Shown here: piece by piece, positions 19,696 to 28,247 of the stretch
Layout: each line of letters begins with the position of its first letter
Position numbering within the stretch: position 1 is the stretch's first letter
Assembly: GCF_003852425.1 (NCBI RefSeq)
Contig: NZ_QAJN01000001.1
Coordinates: 248,001 to 312,000, forward strand
DNA: 64,000 nt
Direction: 5' to 3'
Origin: Paucibacter sp. KBW04
GTDB lineage: Bacteria > Pseudomonadota > Gammaproteobacteria > Burkholderiales > Burkholderiaceae_C
Program-made: the position numbers and the translations under genes
Notes under the pieces: model-generated
Databases searched by the model: none
The model's input: only the letters and a program-made list of their open reading frames with translations
Told to the model about the DNA's origin: nothing

Positions 19696-20481
19696 ATGTC
19701 GTCCCGCATTCATCCCAGCGCCATCATTGACCCGGCGGCGGAGCTGGACTCCACCGTCACGGTAGGCGCCTACAGCTTGATTGGCCCGCATGTGCGCATC
19801 GCGGCCGGTACCACGGTGGGGCCGCATTGCGTGATCGAGGGTCGCACCACGATAGGCGCGGACAACAAGATCTTCCAGTTCAACTCCATCGGCGCCGTCC
19901 CGCAGGACATGAAGTACGCGGGCGAGCCGACCGAGCTGGTGATCGGCGACCGCAACAGCATTCGCGAGTTCTGCACCCTCAATCTGGGCACGGCTCAGGA
20001 CGAGGGCGTGACCCGCATCGGCAGTGACAATCTGCTGATGGCCTATGTGCACATCGCCCACGATGTGCGTTTGGGCAGCCATATCGTGTTGGCCAATAAC
20101 GCCACGCTCGCAGGCCATGTGCATGTGGGCGACTGGGCGACGGTGGGCGGCCTGTCGGGCGTGCATCAGTTCGTCAAGATCGGCGCTCACGCCATGATCG
20201 GCTTTCAAGGCCATGTGGCCCAGGACGTGCCGCCCTTCATGACGGTGGACGGCAATCCGCTGGCGGCCCGTGCCGTCAATGTGGTGGGCCTGCGCCGCCG
20301 TGGCTTCAGTGCCGAGCGCATCGCCGTGATCAAGCAGATCCACAAGCTGCTCTACCGCTCGGCCCTGACGTTTGAACAATCGCAGACCGAAATCGCGGCG
20401 CTGCAAGGTCAAGGGGCCGACGAGGATGTGGCATTGATGTTGAGCTTTTTAGCCGCAGCGACTCGCGGCATCGTGCGCTGA
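19696..20481 (+). CDS. lpxA: UDP-N-acetylglucosamine acyltransferase
   Basis: First step of lipid A synthesis, transferring hydroxyacyl from ACP to UDP-GlcNAc. The 261-residue protein starts directly in hexapeptide repeats ([20 protein letters not shown]). It holds the catalytic-histidine region ([20 protein letters not shown]) and [22 protein letters not shown], and ends with the helical domain ([21 protein letters not shown]). GAGAG precedes the ATG. Standard lpxD-fabZ-lpxA-lpxB order. Confidence 0.97.
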   Translation: MSSRIHPSAIIDPAAELDSTVTVGAYSLIGPHVRIAAGTTVGPHCVIEGRTTIGADNKIFQFNSIGAVPQDMKYAGEPTELVIGDRNSIREFCTLNLGTAQDEGVTRIGSDNLLMAYVHIAHDVRLGSHIVLANNATLAGHVHVGDWATVGGLSGVHQFVKIGAHAMIGFQGHVAQDVPPFMTVDGNPLAARAVNVVGLRRRGFSAERIAVIKQIHKLLYRSALTFEQSQTEIAALQGQGADEDVALMLSFLAAATRGIVR

Positions 20482-20485
20482 AGCC

Positions 20486-21646
20486 ATGACCGACACTCCG
20501 CCTCGTTTTGGCATGGTGGCCGGCGAGGCCTCCGGTGATCTGCTGGCGGGCCTGCTCTTGGCCGGCCTGCGTGAGCGCTGGCCCGAGCTGCAAGCCTGCG
20601 GCATCGGCGGCCCGCGCATGGCGGCCCAAGGTTTTGAGGCTTGGTGGCCGCATGACAAGCTGTCCATCTTTGGCTATGTCGATGCCTTGCTGAACATCCG
20701 CGAGCTGCTGTCCATACGCAAGCAACTGGGCAATCGCCTGATCGCCTTACCGCCCGAGCAGCGGCCCGCAGCCTTCATCGGCATCGACGCGCCCGACTTC
20801 AATTTCGGCCTGGAGCAGCGCCTGCGCGAGGCCGGCATCAAGACCGTGCATTTCGTTTGCCCTTCGATCTGGGCCTGGCGGGCCGAACGGGTGGAGAAGA
20901 TCAAGCGCTCGGCCGACCATGTGCTCTGCCTCTTTCCTTTTGAGCCCGAGATCCTGCGCAAGCACGGCATAGCGGCGAGCTATGTTGGTCACCCGCTGGC
21001 CGATGCGATCCCCTTGCACCCGCCCAAGGCCGAGAGCCGTGCCAGTTTGGGCCTGGCGCACAGCGACACCGTTGTGGCCTTGCTGCCCGGCAGCCGCCGC
21101 AGCGAGATCCGCTACATTGCCGAGCCCTTTTTGCGCGCCGCCGTCTTGATGCAGCAGCAGAGGCCCGAGCTGCGCTTCATCATGCCCATGGCACCGGGCT
21201 TGCGCGCCTTGATCGAGCCCTTGGTGGCTCGCGTAGCACCTGGGTTGAATCTGAGCCTGCTGGACGGCCGCTCCCACGAGGCCCTGGCCGCCTGCGACAT
21301 CACCCTGGTGGCCAGCGGCACGGCGACGCTGGAGGCGGCCTTGTTCAAGCGGCCCATGGTGATTGCCTACCGCATGCACTGGCTCAACTGGTGGCGCATG
21401 AAGGGCCGCAACTACCAGCCCTGGGTGGGTTTGCCCAATGTGCTGGCGCGTGAGTTCCTGGTGCCCGAGCTGATTCAGGATGCCTGCACGCCCGAGGCCT
21501 TGGCCAAGGAGGGCCTGGCCTGGTTGGCGGACGAGAACCGCTATTTCCACGCCCAGGCCCGATTCGAACAACAACATCAAATGTTGCGCTGCAATACCGC
21601 GCAAAAGGCCAGCCATGCCATCGCGCAAGTCATCGGGCGTGCCTGA
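20486..21646 (+). CDS. lpxB: Lipid-A-disaccharide synthase
   Basis: Glycosyltransferase (GT-B fold) joining UDP-diacylglucosamine and lipid X to the tetraacyl disaccharide at the inner membrane. The N-terminus shows [18 protein letters not shown], then [14 protein letters not shown] and [15 protein letters not shown]. The C-terminal half shows [10 protein letters not shown] and [21 protein letters not shown]. The 386-residue length is typical. It starts 4 bp after lpxA, and its 3' end overlaps rnhB by 32 bp. Confidence 0.96.
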   Translation: MTDTPPRFGMVAGEASGDLLAGLLLAGLRERWPELQACGIGGPRMAAQGFEAWWPHDKLSIFGYVDALLNIRELLSIRKQLGNRLIALPPEQRPAAFIGIDAPDFNFGLEQRLREAGIKTVHFVCPSIWAWRAERVEKIKRSADHVLCLFPFEPEILRKHGIAASYVGHPLADAIPLHPPKAESRASLGLAHSDTVVALLPGSRRSEIRYIAEPFLRAAVLMQQQRPELRFIMPMAPGLRALIEPLVARVAPGLNLSLLDGRSHEALAACDITLVASGTATLEAALFKRPMVIAYRMHWLNWWRMKGRNYQPWVGLPNVLAREFLVPELIQDACTPEALAKEGLAWLADENRYFHAQARFEQQHQMLRCNTAQKASHAIAQVIGRA

Positions 21647-22244
21647 GCAATTGGGCCTGTCCTGGGCCGGTCCCGGCCTCTTGGCGGGGGTGGATGAAGC
21701 GGGGCGTGGCCCCTTGGCCGGGCCGGTGGTCGCGGCCGCCGTCATCCTGGACGATGCCGCCCCCATCCTCGGTCTGCGTGACTCCAAAATCCTCAGCGAG
21801 AAAAAGCGCGAGGCCTTGTTTGACGAGATCCGCGCCAAGGCCTTGTGCTGCTGCATCGCCGAAGCCAGTGTGGAAGAGATCGACCGCTTGAACATTCTGC
21901 AGGCCACGATGTTGGCCATGCGCCGTGCGGTGGAAGGCCTGCGCCTCAAGCCTTCTTTTGTGCAGGTGGATGGCAATCGTCTGCCTGTGCTCAAAGTGCC
22001 GGCCGAGGCCATCGTCAAGGGCGACGCCAAGGTGCAAGCCATCTCGGCCGCCTCCATCCTGGCCAAAGTGCACCGCGATCGCCAATGCCTGGCCATGCAT
22101 GAGGCTCATCCGGCCTATGGCTTCGCCACCCACAAGGGCTACCCCACGGCCGAGCATCTGGCCGCCCTGCGCGAGCATGGCGCCACGCCTTTTCATCGAC
22201 GTACATTCGGTCCGGTCCGAGCAGTTTTGGAGTTGGCTTCGTGA
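21615..22244 (+). CDS. rnhB: Ribonuclease HII
   Basis: Cleaves the RNA strand of RNA-DNA hybrids, including single ribonucleotides in DNA. The active-site block is [20 protein letters not shown] (Asp-Glu pair), followed by [35 protein letters not shown] and the C-terminal [14 protein letters not shown]. The chosen start ATG 21615 gives 209 residues and overlaps lpxB by 32 bp; GTG 21639 is a shorter alternative. The stop overlaps the next start as GTGA. Confidence 0.94.
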   Translation: MPSRKSSGVPEQLGLSWAGPGLLAGVDEAGRGPLAGPVVAAAVILDDAAPILGLRDSKILSEKKREALFDEIRAKALCCCIAEASVEEIDRLNILQATMLAMRRAVEGLRLKPSFVQVDGNRLPVLKVPAEAIVKGDAKVQAISAASILAKVHRDRQCLAMHEAHPAYGFATHKGYPTAEHLAALREHGATPFHRRTFGPVRAVLELAS

Positions 22245-23020
22245 GCGAAAAAATCTTGCACATCACGTCGCGTGACAACCCCGCCCTGCAACGCCTGCGC
22301 AAGCTCAGCCAGGACGGCGGCGCTTATCGCAAGCTGGGTGGCGTTTGGCTGGAGGGCGACCATCTGGCCCGCGCCTGTCTGCAGCGTGGCCATGCGGTGA
22401 CCTTGGCGGTGCTGACGGAGGAGGGCGCTCAGAACCCCGCTCTGCGCGACTTGGCCGATGCCGCCCCGCGCCAGCTGATCGTGCCCGCGGCCCTGTTCAA
22501 AGGCATCAGCGGCCTGGAGTCGCCGGCGCAAATCGGGTTCGAAATTCCGTTTGAAGCAGGGCAAGACCTGACCCCGGGCCTCGACAGCGTGGTGCTGGAC
22601 CGCCTGCAAGACGCCGGCAATGTGGGCACGATTTTGCGCAATGCCGCAGCCTTTGGCTTCAAGCAGGTGCTGGCCTTGAAGGGCACGGCGGCGCTGTGGT
22701 CACCCAAGGTTTTGCGTGCCGGCATGGGCGCGCACTTCGGCCTGCACCTGATCGAGGGCCTCAGCCCGGCCGATCTGGACGCGCTGCAAGTACCGCTGAT
22801 TGCGACCAGCTCTTACGCCGAGTCACAAATCCATCAGCTCACCCTGCCCAAGCCCTGCGCCTGGGTGATGGGCCACGAGGGCCAGGGCGTGCAAGCCGAC
22901 TTGATGCAACGCTGCGCCCTGACCGTGGGCATCCCGCAGCCGGGCGGTGAGGAGTCGCTCAATGTGGGCAGCGCCGCGGCCATCTGCTTGTACGAAAGTG
23001 CCCGCCAACGCTTGGTTTAA
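22241..23020 (+). CDS. TrmH/SpoU-family RNA 2'-O-methyltransferase
   Basis: A 259-residue SPOUT methyltransferase using S-adenosylmethionine. An N-terminal L30e-like substrate-binding domain ([23 protein letters not shown]) leads to the catalytic knot: [21 protein letters not shown] (motif 1, about residues 119-139), [10 protein letters not shown] (motif 2) and [15 protein letters not shown] (motif 3). This matches the rlmB/tsnR-like subgroup. The target nucleotide cannot be assigned from sequence alone. The GTG start overlaps rnhB by 4 bp. It ends the long plus-strand block and converges on the reductase gene. Confidence 0.88.
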   Translation: MSEKILHITSRDNPALQRLRKLSQDGGAYRKLGGVWLEGDHLARACLQRGHAVTLAVLTEEGAQNPALRDLADAAPRQLIVPAALFKGISGLESPAQIGFEIPFEAGQDLTPGLDSVVLDRLQDAGNVGTILRNAAAFGFKQVLALKGTAALWSPKVLRAGMGAHFGLHLIEGLSPADLDALQVPLIATSSYAESQIHQLTLPKPCAWVMGHEGQGVQADLMQRCALTVGIPQPGGEESLNVGSAAAICLYESARQRLV

Positions 23021-24036
23021 CTGATGCGCTGCGACATGAATCGCTCGTGATGCAAGAGCGACTCCTGCGCGCCCAGGGCTCGCACCGCGCTCAAGCAGTC
23101 TTCGGTGAACTCGGTGCTGCCGGCCACGAATACGCTGTGCGCCGAGAGATCGGGGAAGAGTTGGGGCAGCAGGCCGGGGAGCCGGCCGTGCAAGATCCCC
23201 GGCTTCTCCTCACCGGTCAGCGTCAGCTTCCAGCTGAAATTGCGATGCATGCGTGACCAGTAAACCAAGCGGCCCTTGGCATAAAAGTCTTCTTCGCTGC
23301 GGGCCGAGAACAGCAGGGTGACCGGCTTGCGGTAGCCCCGCTTCAAGGCCGCCTCGGTGAGCGAGAGCAAGGGCGCCAGGCCCGAGCCCGCCGCCAGGCA
23401 CAGGACAGGCGTGTCGGCCTTGGGGTCGCCGATAAAGTTGCCGTAGGGCCCGGACAAGCTCAGCCCATCGCCGATGCCCACTTCTTCGTGCAGCCAGTTG
23501 CTGGTTTGGCCGCCGTCGACGCGGGTCACCTGCAAGACCAGGCTGCCGTCCTGGCGCGGCGCATTGGCCAAGGAGTAATGCCTGGGCGTGGCGCCGGGTT
23601 TAGGCGCCGTGATGGCCACGTACTGGCCGGGCCAAAAGCGCAGCGGTGCGCCCAGGGGCAGCAGCTGAAACTCGCAGATGCGCGGTGTGCGCTGGATCTT
23701 TTCCACCACCACATAAGGCATGCCTTCGCGGGGCGGGAAGAGCTTGGGTGAGGCATCGGCCGAGCCCCATTCGATCACCAGGCGCTCGGACAAAGGCTTG
23801 GCCATGCACATCAGGCCGAAGCCCTGTTTGCGCTCCTCCTGCGACAAGGCCATGTCCATCACAAAGCCTTGATCGAACTGGCCTTCCAGCACGCGCACCT
23901 TGCACTCGCCGCAAGCACCGGCGCGGCAGTTATTGGGCAGGGCGTAGCCGCCCCGCTCCAAGCTCATCAACACCGTGTCGCCATCGGCCACGGGAATGTT
24001 CTGGCCCGAAGGCGAGAGGGTGATGACTTTGCTCAT
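23017..24036 (-). CDS. 2Fe-2S/FAD oxidoreductase, electron donor to di-iron protein
   Basis: A 339-residue NAD(P)H reductase of the BenC/MmoC/PaaE-like architecture. An N-terminal plant-type ferredoxin domain has cysteines 37, 42, 45 and 77 (pattern CX4CX2C with a fourth Cys 31 residues on). A FAD-binding barrel follows with RHYSLANAP, then an NAD-binding domain with CLAAGSGLAPLLS and a C-terminal VFVAGSTEF. Such proteins feed electrons to aromatic-ring oxygenases. It starts 14 bp after the ferritin-like di-iron gene, with a GAGGG ribosome-binding site, so the two very likely form an operon and a two-component oxygenase. The stop overlaps the end of the trmH-like gene on the opposite strand. 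Confidence 0.88.
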   Translation of the reverse strand: MSKVITLSPSGQNIPVADGDTVLMSLERGGYALPNNCRAGACGECKVRVLEGQFDQGFVMDMALSQEERKQGFGLMCMAKPLSERLVIEWGSADASPKLFPPREGMPYVVVEKIQRTPRICEFQLLPLGAPLRFWPGQYVAITAPKPGATPRHYSLANAPRQDGSLVLQVTRVDGGQTSNWLHEEVGIGDGLSLSGPYGNFIGDPKADTPVLCLAAGSGLAPLLSLTEAALKRGYRKPVTLLFSARSEEDFYAKGRLVYWSRMHRNFSWKLTLTGEEKPGILHGRLPGLLPQLFPDLSAHSVFVAGSTEFTEDCLSAVRALGAQESLLHHERFMSQRIS

Positions 24037-24050
24037 AAGAAAGCCCTCGC

Positions 24051-25076
24051 TCAGAACACCGGGATGATGTCTTTCATGTCCACATCGCGCACCTCTTCAC
24101 CCGAGATGCCCACCTCCGGGATGGCAGGGAAGGGGATGCCGTATTTGTCCAGCACGCCCTTGAGATTGAGCATGGCATTGCGCCAGTTCTCCTTCTTGGC
24201 CTCGTACTCGGGGATGTAGAAGCCAGCGTTGCGGGCCACGGTCTCGATCTCGCGCTGGTTGGGGATGAAGTCCGGGCCTATGTCCCAGAAGTCTTCCGGC
24301 GGCTCGAACAGCACGCCCGAGAGGAAGAGGAAGCCAGCGCGGATCTGCTTGGTGATCAAGGATTTGTCCGACAGATCCATCTTGGGATAGTCGCGCTCCA
24401 TCAAGGCCATGCAGATGGCCATATGCCGACCTTCGTCGCGGCCCACCTTGCGGAAGCCTTCCTGGAACACCGGCTCGGTACACTTGGCCGCCATCTGGTG
24501 AAAGATGGTGGCCGCCGCGATCTCGCCCATCAAGAAGGAGCTGAACAGCACGGCCAGACTGTACTTGGGCACGGCGTTCTTATAGCCCGTCCAGTAGCGG
24601 CCGCCGTTGTGATACAGCCAGTGCGCGTTCTTCCAGGCCTTGCGGCCGATCTCGGTCTTGGGCTCGTAGGTGAGCGGGTCCGGGTGCTCCAGCAGCTTGG
24701 TGATGGCCAGGCCACAGAGTTGTTCGTGGTTTTGCTCGTCGCGCGTCACCGAGAAGAAGCAGCGGCGTACCGCGTCTTCTTCGTGGGCCTCGTAAGTCTT
24801 GATGAAGGCGGCGGCAAACACCGGCGGGGCCGAGGCGTCAAAGACCGAGAGCAGAGTCCACCAGTAGGCCATGGCCTCGCGTTCTTCCCAGCTGTAGCGC
24901 GAGGCGTCGAAAGTGTCCCAGGGCAGTTTCTTGGGGTCCCAGTACTCGCGCTGCGAGGCATCCCAAACCTCCTCCAGCTTGGCCGTCTCGCTGCGCCAGC
25001 TTAAAGGGTAGACATTGGGCTGCACCGTGGCGGGGGGCAGTTCCATGGTGTGGGCGATCCGTTCGTGGTGTGACAT
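24051..25076 (-). CDS. Ferritin-like (RNR R2-like) di-iron protein, probable oxygenase
   Basis: A 341-residue soluble helical protein. Numbered from ATG 25076, it has two carboxylate-histidine iron motifs: E114-Q-N-H117 (in TRDEQNHEQ) and E215-G-R-H218 (in GRDEGRHMA). Glu 185 (LMGEIAAATIF) lies between them, and a first-helix Glu is at about 96-100. This is the di-iron carboxylate layout of R2, AurF and related oxygenases. It does not look like a true class I R2 (no partner nrdA) or like PaaA or BoxB. TTG 25088 in frame is rejected because GGAG lies ideally before ATG 25076. The neighbouring reductase and PaaX-type regulator suggest oxidation of an aromatic or related organic compound; the substrate is unknown. 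Confidence 0.75.
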   Translation of the reverse strand: MSHHERIAHTMELPPATVQPNVYPLSWRSETAKLEEVWDASQREYWDPKKLPWDTFDASRYSWEEREAMAYWWTLLSVFDASAPPVFAAAFIKTYEAHEEDAVRRCFFSVTRDEQNHEQLCGLAITKLLEHPDPLTYEPKTEIGRKAWKNAHWLYHNGGRYWTGYKNAVPKYSLAVLFSSFLMGEIAAATIFHQMAAKCTEPVFQEGFRKVGRDEGRHMAICMALMERDYPKMDLSDKSLITKQIRAGFLFLSGVLFEPPEDFWDIGPDFIPNQREIETVARNAGFYIPEYEAKKENWRNAMLNLKGVLDKYGIPFPAIPEVGISGEEVRDVDMKDIIPVF

Positions 25077-25123
25077 GGCCGTCTCCAAATATTGTTGAGA
25101 TCAGGCCGGGCTGTGTGTAGACC

Positions 25124-25176
25124 TGATACGACAAATGGTAATTACTGCCAAGTCTGTATCATATTGACCTGGGTCA
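25124..25176. promoter_or_regulatory. Candidate operator region of the di-iron operon
   Basis: Two inverted repeats lie upstream of the di-iron gene. TGATACGAC (25124-25132) and GTCTGTATCA (25152-25161) have arms TGATAC/GTATCA about 32 bp apart, roughly three helical turns. Next to it is the 12-bp palindrome TGACCTGGGTCA (25165-25176). The first resembles the TGATTC-type half-sites described for PaaX in Escherichia coli, and a PaaX-family gene is adjacent. Binding is inferred. Confidence 0.5.
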
Positions 25177-25227
25177 GAACTCGCGTTCCTGCCTGCTAGG
25201 GCTTTTCCCGGGGCCTCGGGCTGGGGC

Positions 25228-26172
25228 TTAGAGCAGACCGCCGAAGCGCTGGAAGACGTAAGGCGTCAGCGGCGGCACAAAGCCGGATTCGGCCTTGAGC
25301 TGGGCCAGCACATGGGCGTCCGCCGCCAGGTGCAGGCGCCGATACAGCTCGGCAGACAAGGCATAGGCCTGGGTGCCCGGCCAGCTTGGCGGCAGCAGGG
25401 CGGTGGGCAAATGCGGGTCGCGCAGCTGCACCCGGCGGAAGGAGTGAATCAGCAGGGTACGGGCCAGCAAGGCCGGGCCGGCTGGAATGGGCTGGCCGAG
25501 AGCCAGGGCTTGCTCCAGGCTGCTCAGCAAGGGGCTGAAACGTTGGATGAACTGCTCATAGTCGCTCGCCAACTGATCCAGGGGCCAGGCCTGGGTGGCG
25601 AACTCCTGCAGGGATCGACCCCGCAAGGGCGCGATCTCTTTGGCGGATAGAACGAAGACTTGATCGCGCAGGCCCAGACGGTGCAGCATGCTGGCCAGGG
25701 CATCGCGGCGCGGCGCTGGGTGGCCCAGCACACCCGGGCCCAGGGCCACAAAGCCCTCCCAGGCCAGCTCGCGCCGCAGCTGCAGGCGCGCCGGAGCGGC
25801 CTCGACACCCGCCTGCATGACGAGCAAGGTCCACTGACCGTCCCAGCCCTCGGGCGTGGCCGAGTAGATGCGGCTGTGAGCCTGCTCGAAACGGCTGAAG
25901 CCCTCGGGGGTGAGCTGGTATTCGCTGCGCCGGCCCTGGCGATTCGCGCGCAACCAGCCATCTTGCGTCAGCCGGAACACGCTGGTGCGCACCAGGCGCT
26001 CGTTCAGGCCCAGGGGCTCGGCCAGGCGTATCAGGCTTTTGAGCCAGAAATGCCCGCCATAGGGCGCGATGGAGTCGCCCAGCAAGGTGACGATCAGGGA
26101 CTGGGCATTGAGCCGCTCGCTGGCCAAGGCCTGGTCAATCCAGTCGCGGAGCAGAGGTGTGGCGGGGCTCAA
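25228..26172 (-). CDS. PaaX-family transcriptional regulator
   Basis: PaaX-type repressor, known in phenylacetate catabolism to sense phenylacetyl-CoA. The N-terminal winged helix is TLLGDSIAPYGGHFWLKSLIRL followed by NERLVRTSVFRLTQDGWL. The central block is EGWDGQWTLLVMQ, and the C-terminus LIHSFRRVQLRDPHLPTALLP ends with the family tail YVFQRFGGLL. No ATG is available near the conserved start; TTG 26172 gives 314 residues, close to the family length. A longer frame to 26454 would run inside the transporter gene and has no homologous sequence. It lies between the EamA gene (59 bp upstream) and the di-iron operon (151 bp downstream), so it probably controls the latter. No phenylacetate catabolic genes are in the window. 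Confidence 0.85.
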   Translation of the reverse strand: MSPATPLLRDWIDQALASERLNAQSLIVTLLGDSIAPYGGHFWLKSLIRLAEPLGLNERLVRTSVFRLTQDGWLRANRQGRRSEYQLTPEGFSRFEQAHSRIYSATPEGWDGQWTLLVMQAGVEAAPARLQLRRELAWEGFVALGPGVLGHPAPRRDALASMLHRLGLRDQVFVLSAKEIAPLRGRSLQEFATQAWPLDQLASDYEQFIQRFSPLLSSLEQALALGQPIPAGPALLARTLLIHSFRRVQLRDPHLPTALLPPSWPGTQAYALSAELYRRLHLAADAHVLAQLKAESGFVPPLTPYVFQRFGGLL

Positions 26173-26231
26173 GATAGAGGCGTCGGTGGCAAGAAATGGG
26201 GGGCCTGGAGCATAGCGAAAGCGCAGGTGAA

Positions 26232-27107
26232 TCAGAGCGTCAAGCCGATCACGCCCGCCGCGATGCAGGCCGCGCCGGCCAAACGCCAGCCGCGCTCGCC
26301 TTCCTTCAGCAAGGTCCCGCCCAGCAAAGCTGCGAACAGCATCGAAACCTCGCGCGTGGGTGCCACCCGAGACAGCGGCGCCAGCTGCATGGCATAGAGC
26401 ACCAAGATGTAAGCCAGCGGGCTGCACACCGCCACCAGCAGGACGTAGCGCCACTGCAGACGCAGAGCGCCTGCAAAACCCTCAGGGTCGCGCCACAGCG
26501 CGGGCAACATAAAGGGCACGCGCAGCAGATTGCTGAAATAGTCCAGCAGCAGGGGCGAGATCAGCAAGACCTTGATGGCATAGCCGTCCACCACGGTGTA
26601 GCCCGCGATCAGGACGCCTATGAGGCCGCCCCATAGCAGGCCTAACTTTCTGCGCCGCTGGGCCTCGCCCACGCTGCGCCGCCACAGCCCCGGCCCAGCA
26701 GCAATCAGCACAATGCCCAGCACCACGGCCAGCAGGCCCAGGCTGCCGCGCAGGCCTAGATGCTCGTCCAGCAAGAGCAGGGCCGCGATGGCCGACATGG
26801 CCGGTGCACTGCCGCGCGCGATGGGGTAGACCACGCTCAGATCGGCCACCCGGTAGCCGGTCAACAAGGCGTTGAAATAGAGCAGGTGCAGGATGGCCGT
26901 GGCCAGCAAAACGGCCCAGATCTTGGCGTCGAAGGCGGCGACGACATCCCAGCCCACCACCCAGACCACCGGCAGCCAGATCACGCTGACCGTGAGCGCC
27001 GAGGCCAGAGCGAAGTGATGGTTGCCGCCGGCCTTTTTGGCCGCGAAGTTCCAAAAAGCATGCAGCAGCGCGGCGGCCAGCACAAGGGCTAGAGCGTTGG
27101 CGGGCAC
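26232..27107 (-). CDS. EamA/DMT-family membrane transporter
   Basis: A 291-residue, ten-helix drug/metabolite transporter made of two EamA repeats. The first repeat ends near PIARGSAPAMSAIAALLLLDEHLG, a typical EamA helix-4 segment, and the second has APLSRVAPTREVSMLFAALLGGTLLKEGE. It probably exports or imports a small metabolite; the substrate is unknown. The GTG start lies one base after the ppsR stop, so the two are likely co-transcribed. It precedes the PaaX-type regulator on the same strand. Confidence 0.82.
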   Translation of the reverse strand: MPANALALVLAAALLHAFWNFAAKKAGGNHHFALASALTVSVIWLPVVWVVGWDVVAAFDAKIWAVLLATAILHLLYFNALLTGYRVADLSVVYPIARGSAPAMSAIAALLLLDEHLGLRGSLGLLAVVLGIVLIAAGPGLWRRSVGEAQRRRKLGLLWGGLIGVLIAGYTVVDGYAIKVLLISPLLLDYFSNLLRVPFMLPALWRDPEGFAGALRLQWRYVLLVAVCSPLAYILVLYAMQLAPLSRVAPTREVSMLFAALLGGTLLKEGERGWRLAGAACIAAGVIGLTL

Positions 27108-27108
27108 C

Positions 27109-27930
27109 TCAGTAGATCAAACGGTCCGGCCGCAGGTCGCGCAGAATGGTGGTGGCGATCTCTTCGATGGATTTGTGAGTGGAGGACAGCCAGGCGATGC
27201 CGTCCTTCTTCATCATGGCCTCGGCCTCGTTGACCTCGTAGCGGCAGTTGAGCAGATCGGCGTATTTGCTACCTGGGCGGCGCTCGTTGCGGATCTGGCT
27301 GAGGCGCTCGGGGTCAATCGTCAGTCCAAAGCATTTGCGCTTGTGGGCTACCAGCATGGAGGGCAGGCGACCGCGCTCAAAGTCCTCGGGGATCAGCGGG
27401 TAGTTGGCGGCCTTGATGCCGTGTTGCATGGCCAGGTAGAGCGAGGTGGGCGTCTTGCCGCTGCGCGACACGCCGACCAGGATCACATCGGCCACATCCA
27501 GATTCTTGGCCGATTGGCCGTCGTCGTGGGCCAGGGAAAAATTGATGGCCTCGATGCGGTCGTGGTACTCCTGGCTGCGCGCCACATCGGAAAAACGGCC
27601 GACCCGGTGGTTGGACTTGGTCTCGAACTCCTCTTCCAAGGGCTCGATAAAAGTGCCGAACATGTCCAGCACCCGGGCCTGGCAATGATCGCGCACGATC
27701 TTCAGCACCTCGCGGTCTACCAGGGTGGCAAAGACGATGGCCCGCATGCCCTCGCGCACGCTGGTCTCGTTGATCTCGCGCACGACGGTATAGGCTTTCT
27801 CCGGCGTGTCGATGAAGGGGCGGCGCACATGGCGGGGCTTGATGGGGAACTGGGCCAGGATGGAATTGCCGAAGGTTTCGGCGGTGATGCCGGTGCCGTC
27901 GGAGACAAAGTACACGGTGCGATTGGGCAT
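27109..27930 (-). CDS. ppsR: PEP synthase regulatory protein (kinase/pyrophosphorylase)
   Basis: DUF299-family bifunctional enzyme. It inactivates PEP synthase by ADP-dependent phosphorylation of a threonine next to its catalytic histidine and reactivates it by Pi-dependent dephosphorylation. The 273 residues show the N-terminal TVYFVSDGTGITAETFGNSIL and the P-loop-like GVSRSGKTPTSLYLAMQHG at about residues 153-171. It is divergent from its target gene ppsA, separated by 317 bp, the standard arrangement in proteobacteria. Confidence 0.95.
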   Translation of the reverse strand: MPNRTVYFVSDGTGITAETFGNSILAQFPIKPRHVRRPFIDTPEKAYTVVREINETSVREGMRAIVFATLVDREVLKIVRDHCQARVLDMFGTFIEPLEEEFETKSNHRVGRFSDVARSQEYHDRIEAINFSLAHDDGQSAKNLDVADVILVGVSRSGKTPTSLYLAMQHGIKAANYPLIPEDFERGRLPSMLVAHKRKCFGLTIDPERLSQIRNERRPGSKYADLLNCRYEVNEAEAMMKKDGIAWLSSTHKSIEEIATTILRDLRPDRLIY

Positions 27931-28247
27931 GGTGGGGCGTCCTTAGTTCAGGCAGATCATAGGTTCACTTCGACCTGAGGCCGCCGCAAACCCGGGCGTA
28001 TCAGCTGTGGCCACCGCTGAAAAGATTTCAAACAATCTGCCAAAAATCTCAAAGACCCGTCGCAAAGCTTGCCCGTAGAATCAGCGGCATTCATCCCCTT
28101 CAGCCGCATGAACGCCTCCACCCCACAATCAAAATCAAGAATTGGTGTGAGTGACTTTGTCTGCCTCAGTCTGATGGATGACGCCCCTGGCCTCTTGGCT
28201 GGCGTCATTGCGGGAGCACCGATTTTTTTACATCCCGGAGCTTTCCC
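27931..28247. other. Divergent ppsR-ppsA intergenic region
   Basis: This 317-bp region must hold both promoters. I see no convincing -35/-10 pair. One clear hairpin lies in the ppsA leader: ATGACGCC (28178-28185) with GGCGTCAT (28201-28208), and an inner GCC/GGC stem closed by TCTT. A minus-strand frame at 27957-28208 lacks homology and is not called. A GGAG ribosome-binding site precedes ppsA. Confidence 0.45.

Noticed and set aside
24051-25076. Class I ribonucleotide reductase R2
   Set aside because: Iron motifs are similar, but no nrdA is adjacent, and the ferredoxin-type reductase partner suits an oxygenase better.
23017-26172. Possibility that this is the paa phenylacetate operon
   Set aside because: No paaABCDE or paaK-like genes are present. 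The di-iron protein does not match PaaA, and only the regulator is of PaaX type.
27957-28208. 83-codon minus-strand frame between ppsR and ppsA
   Set aside because: No homology or ribosome-binding site is visible, and it covers the divergent promoter region.
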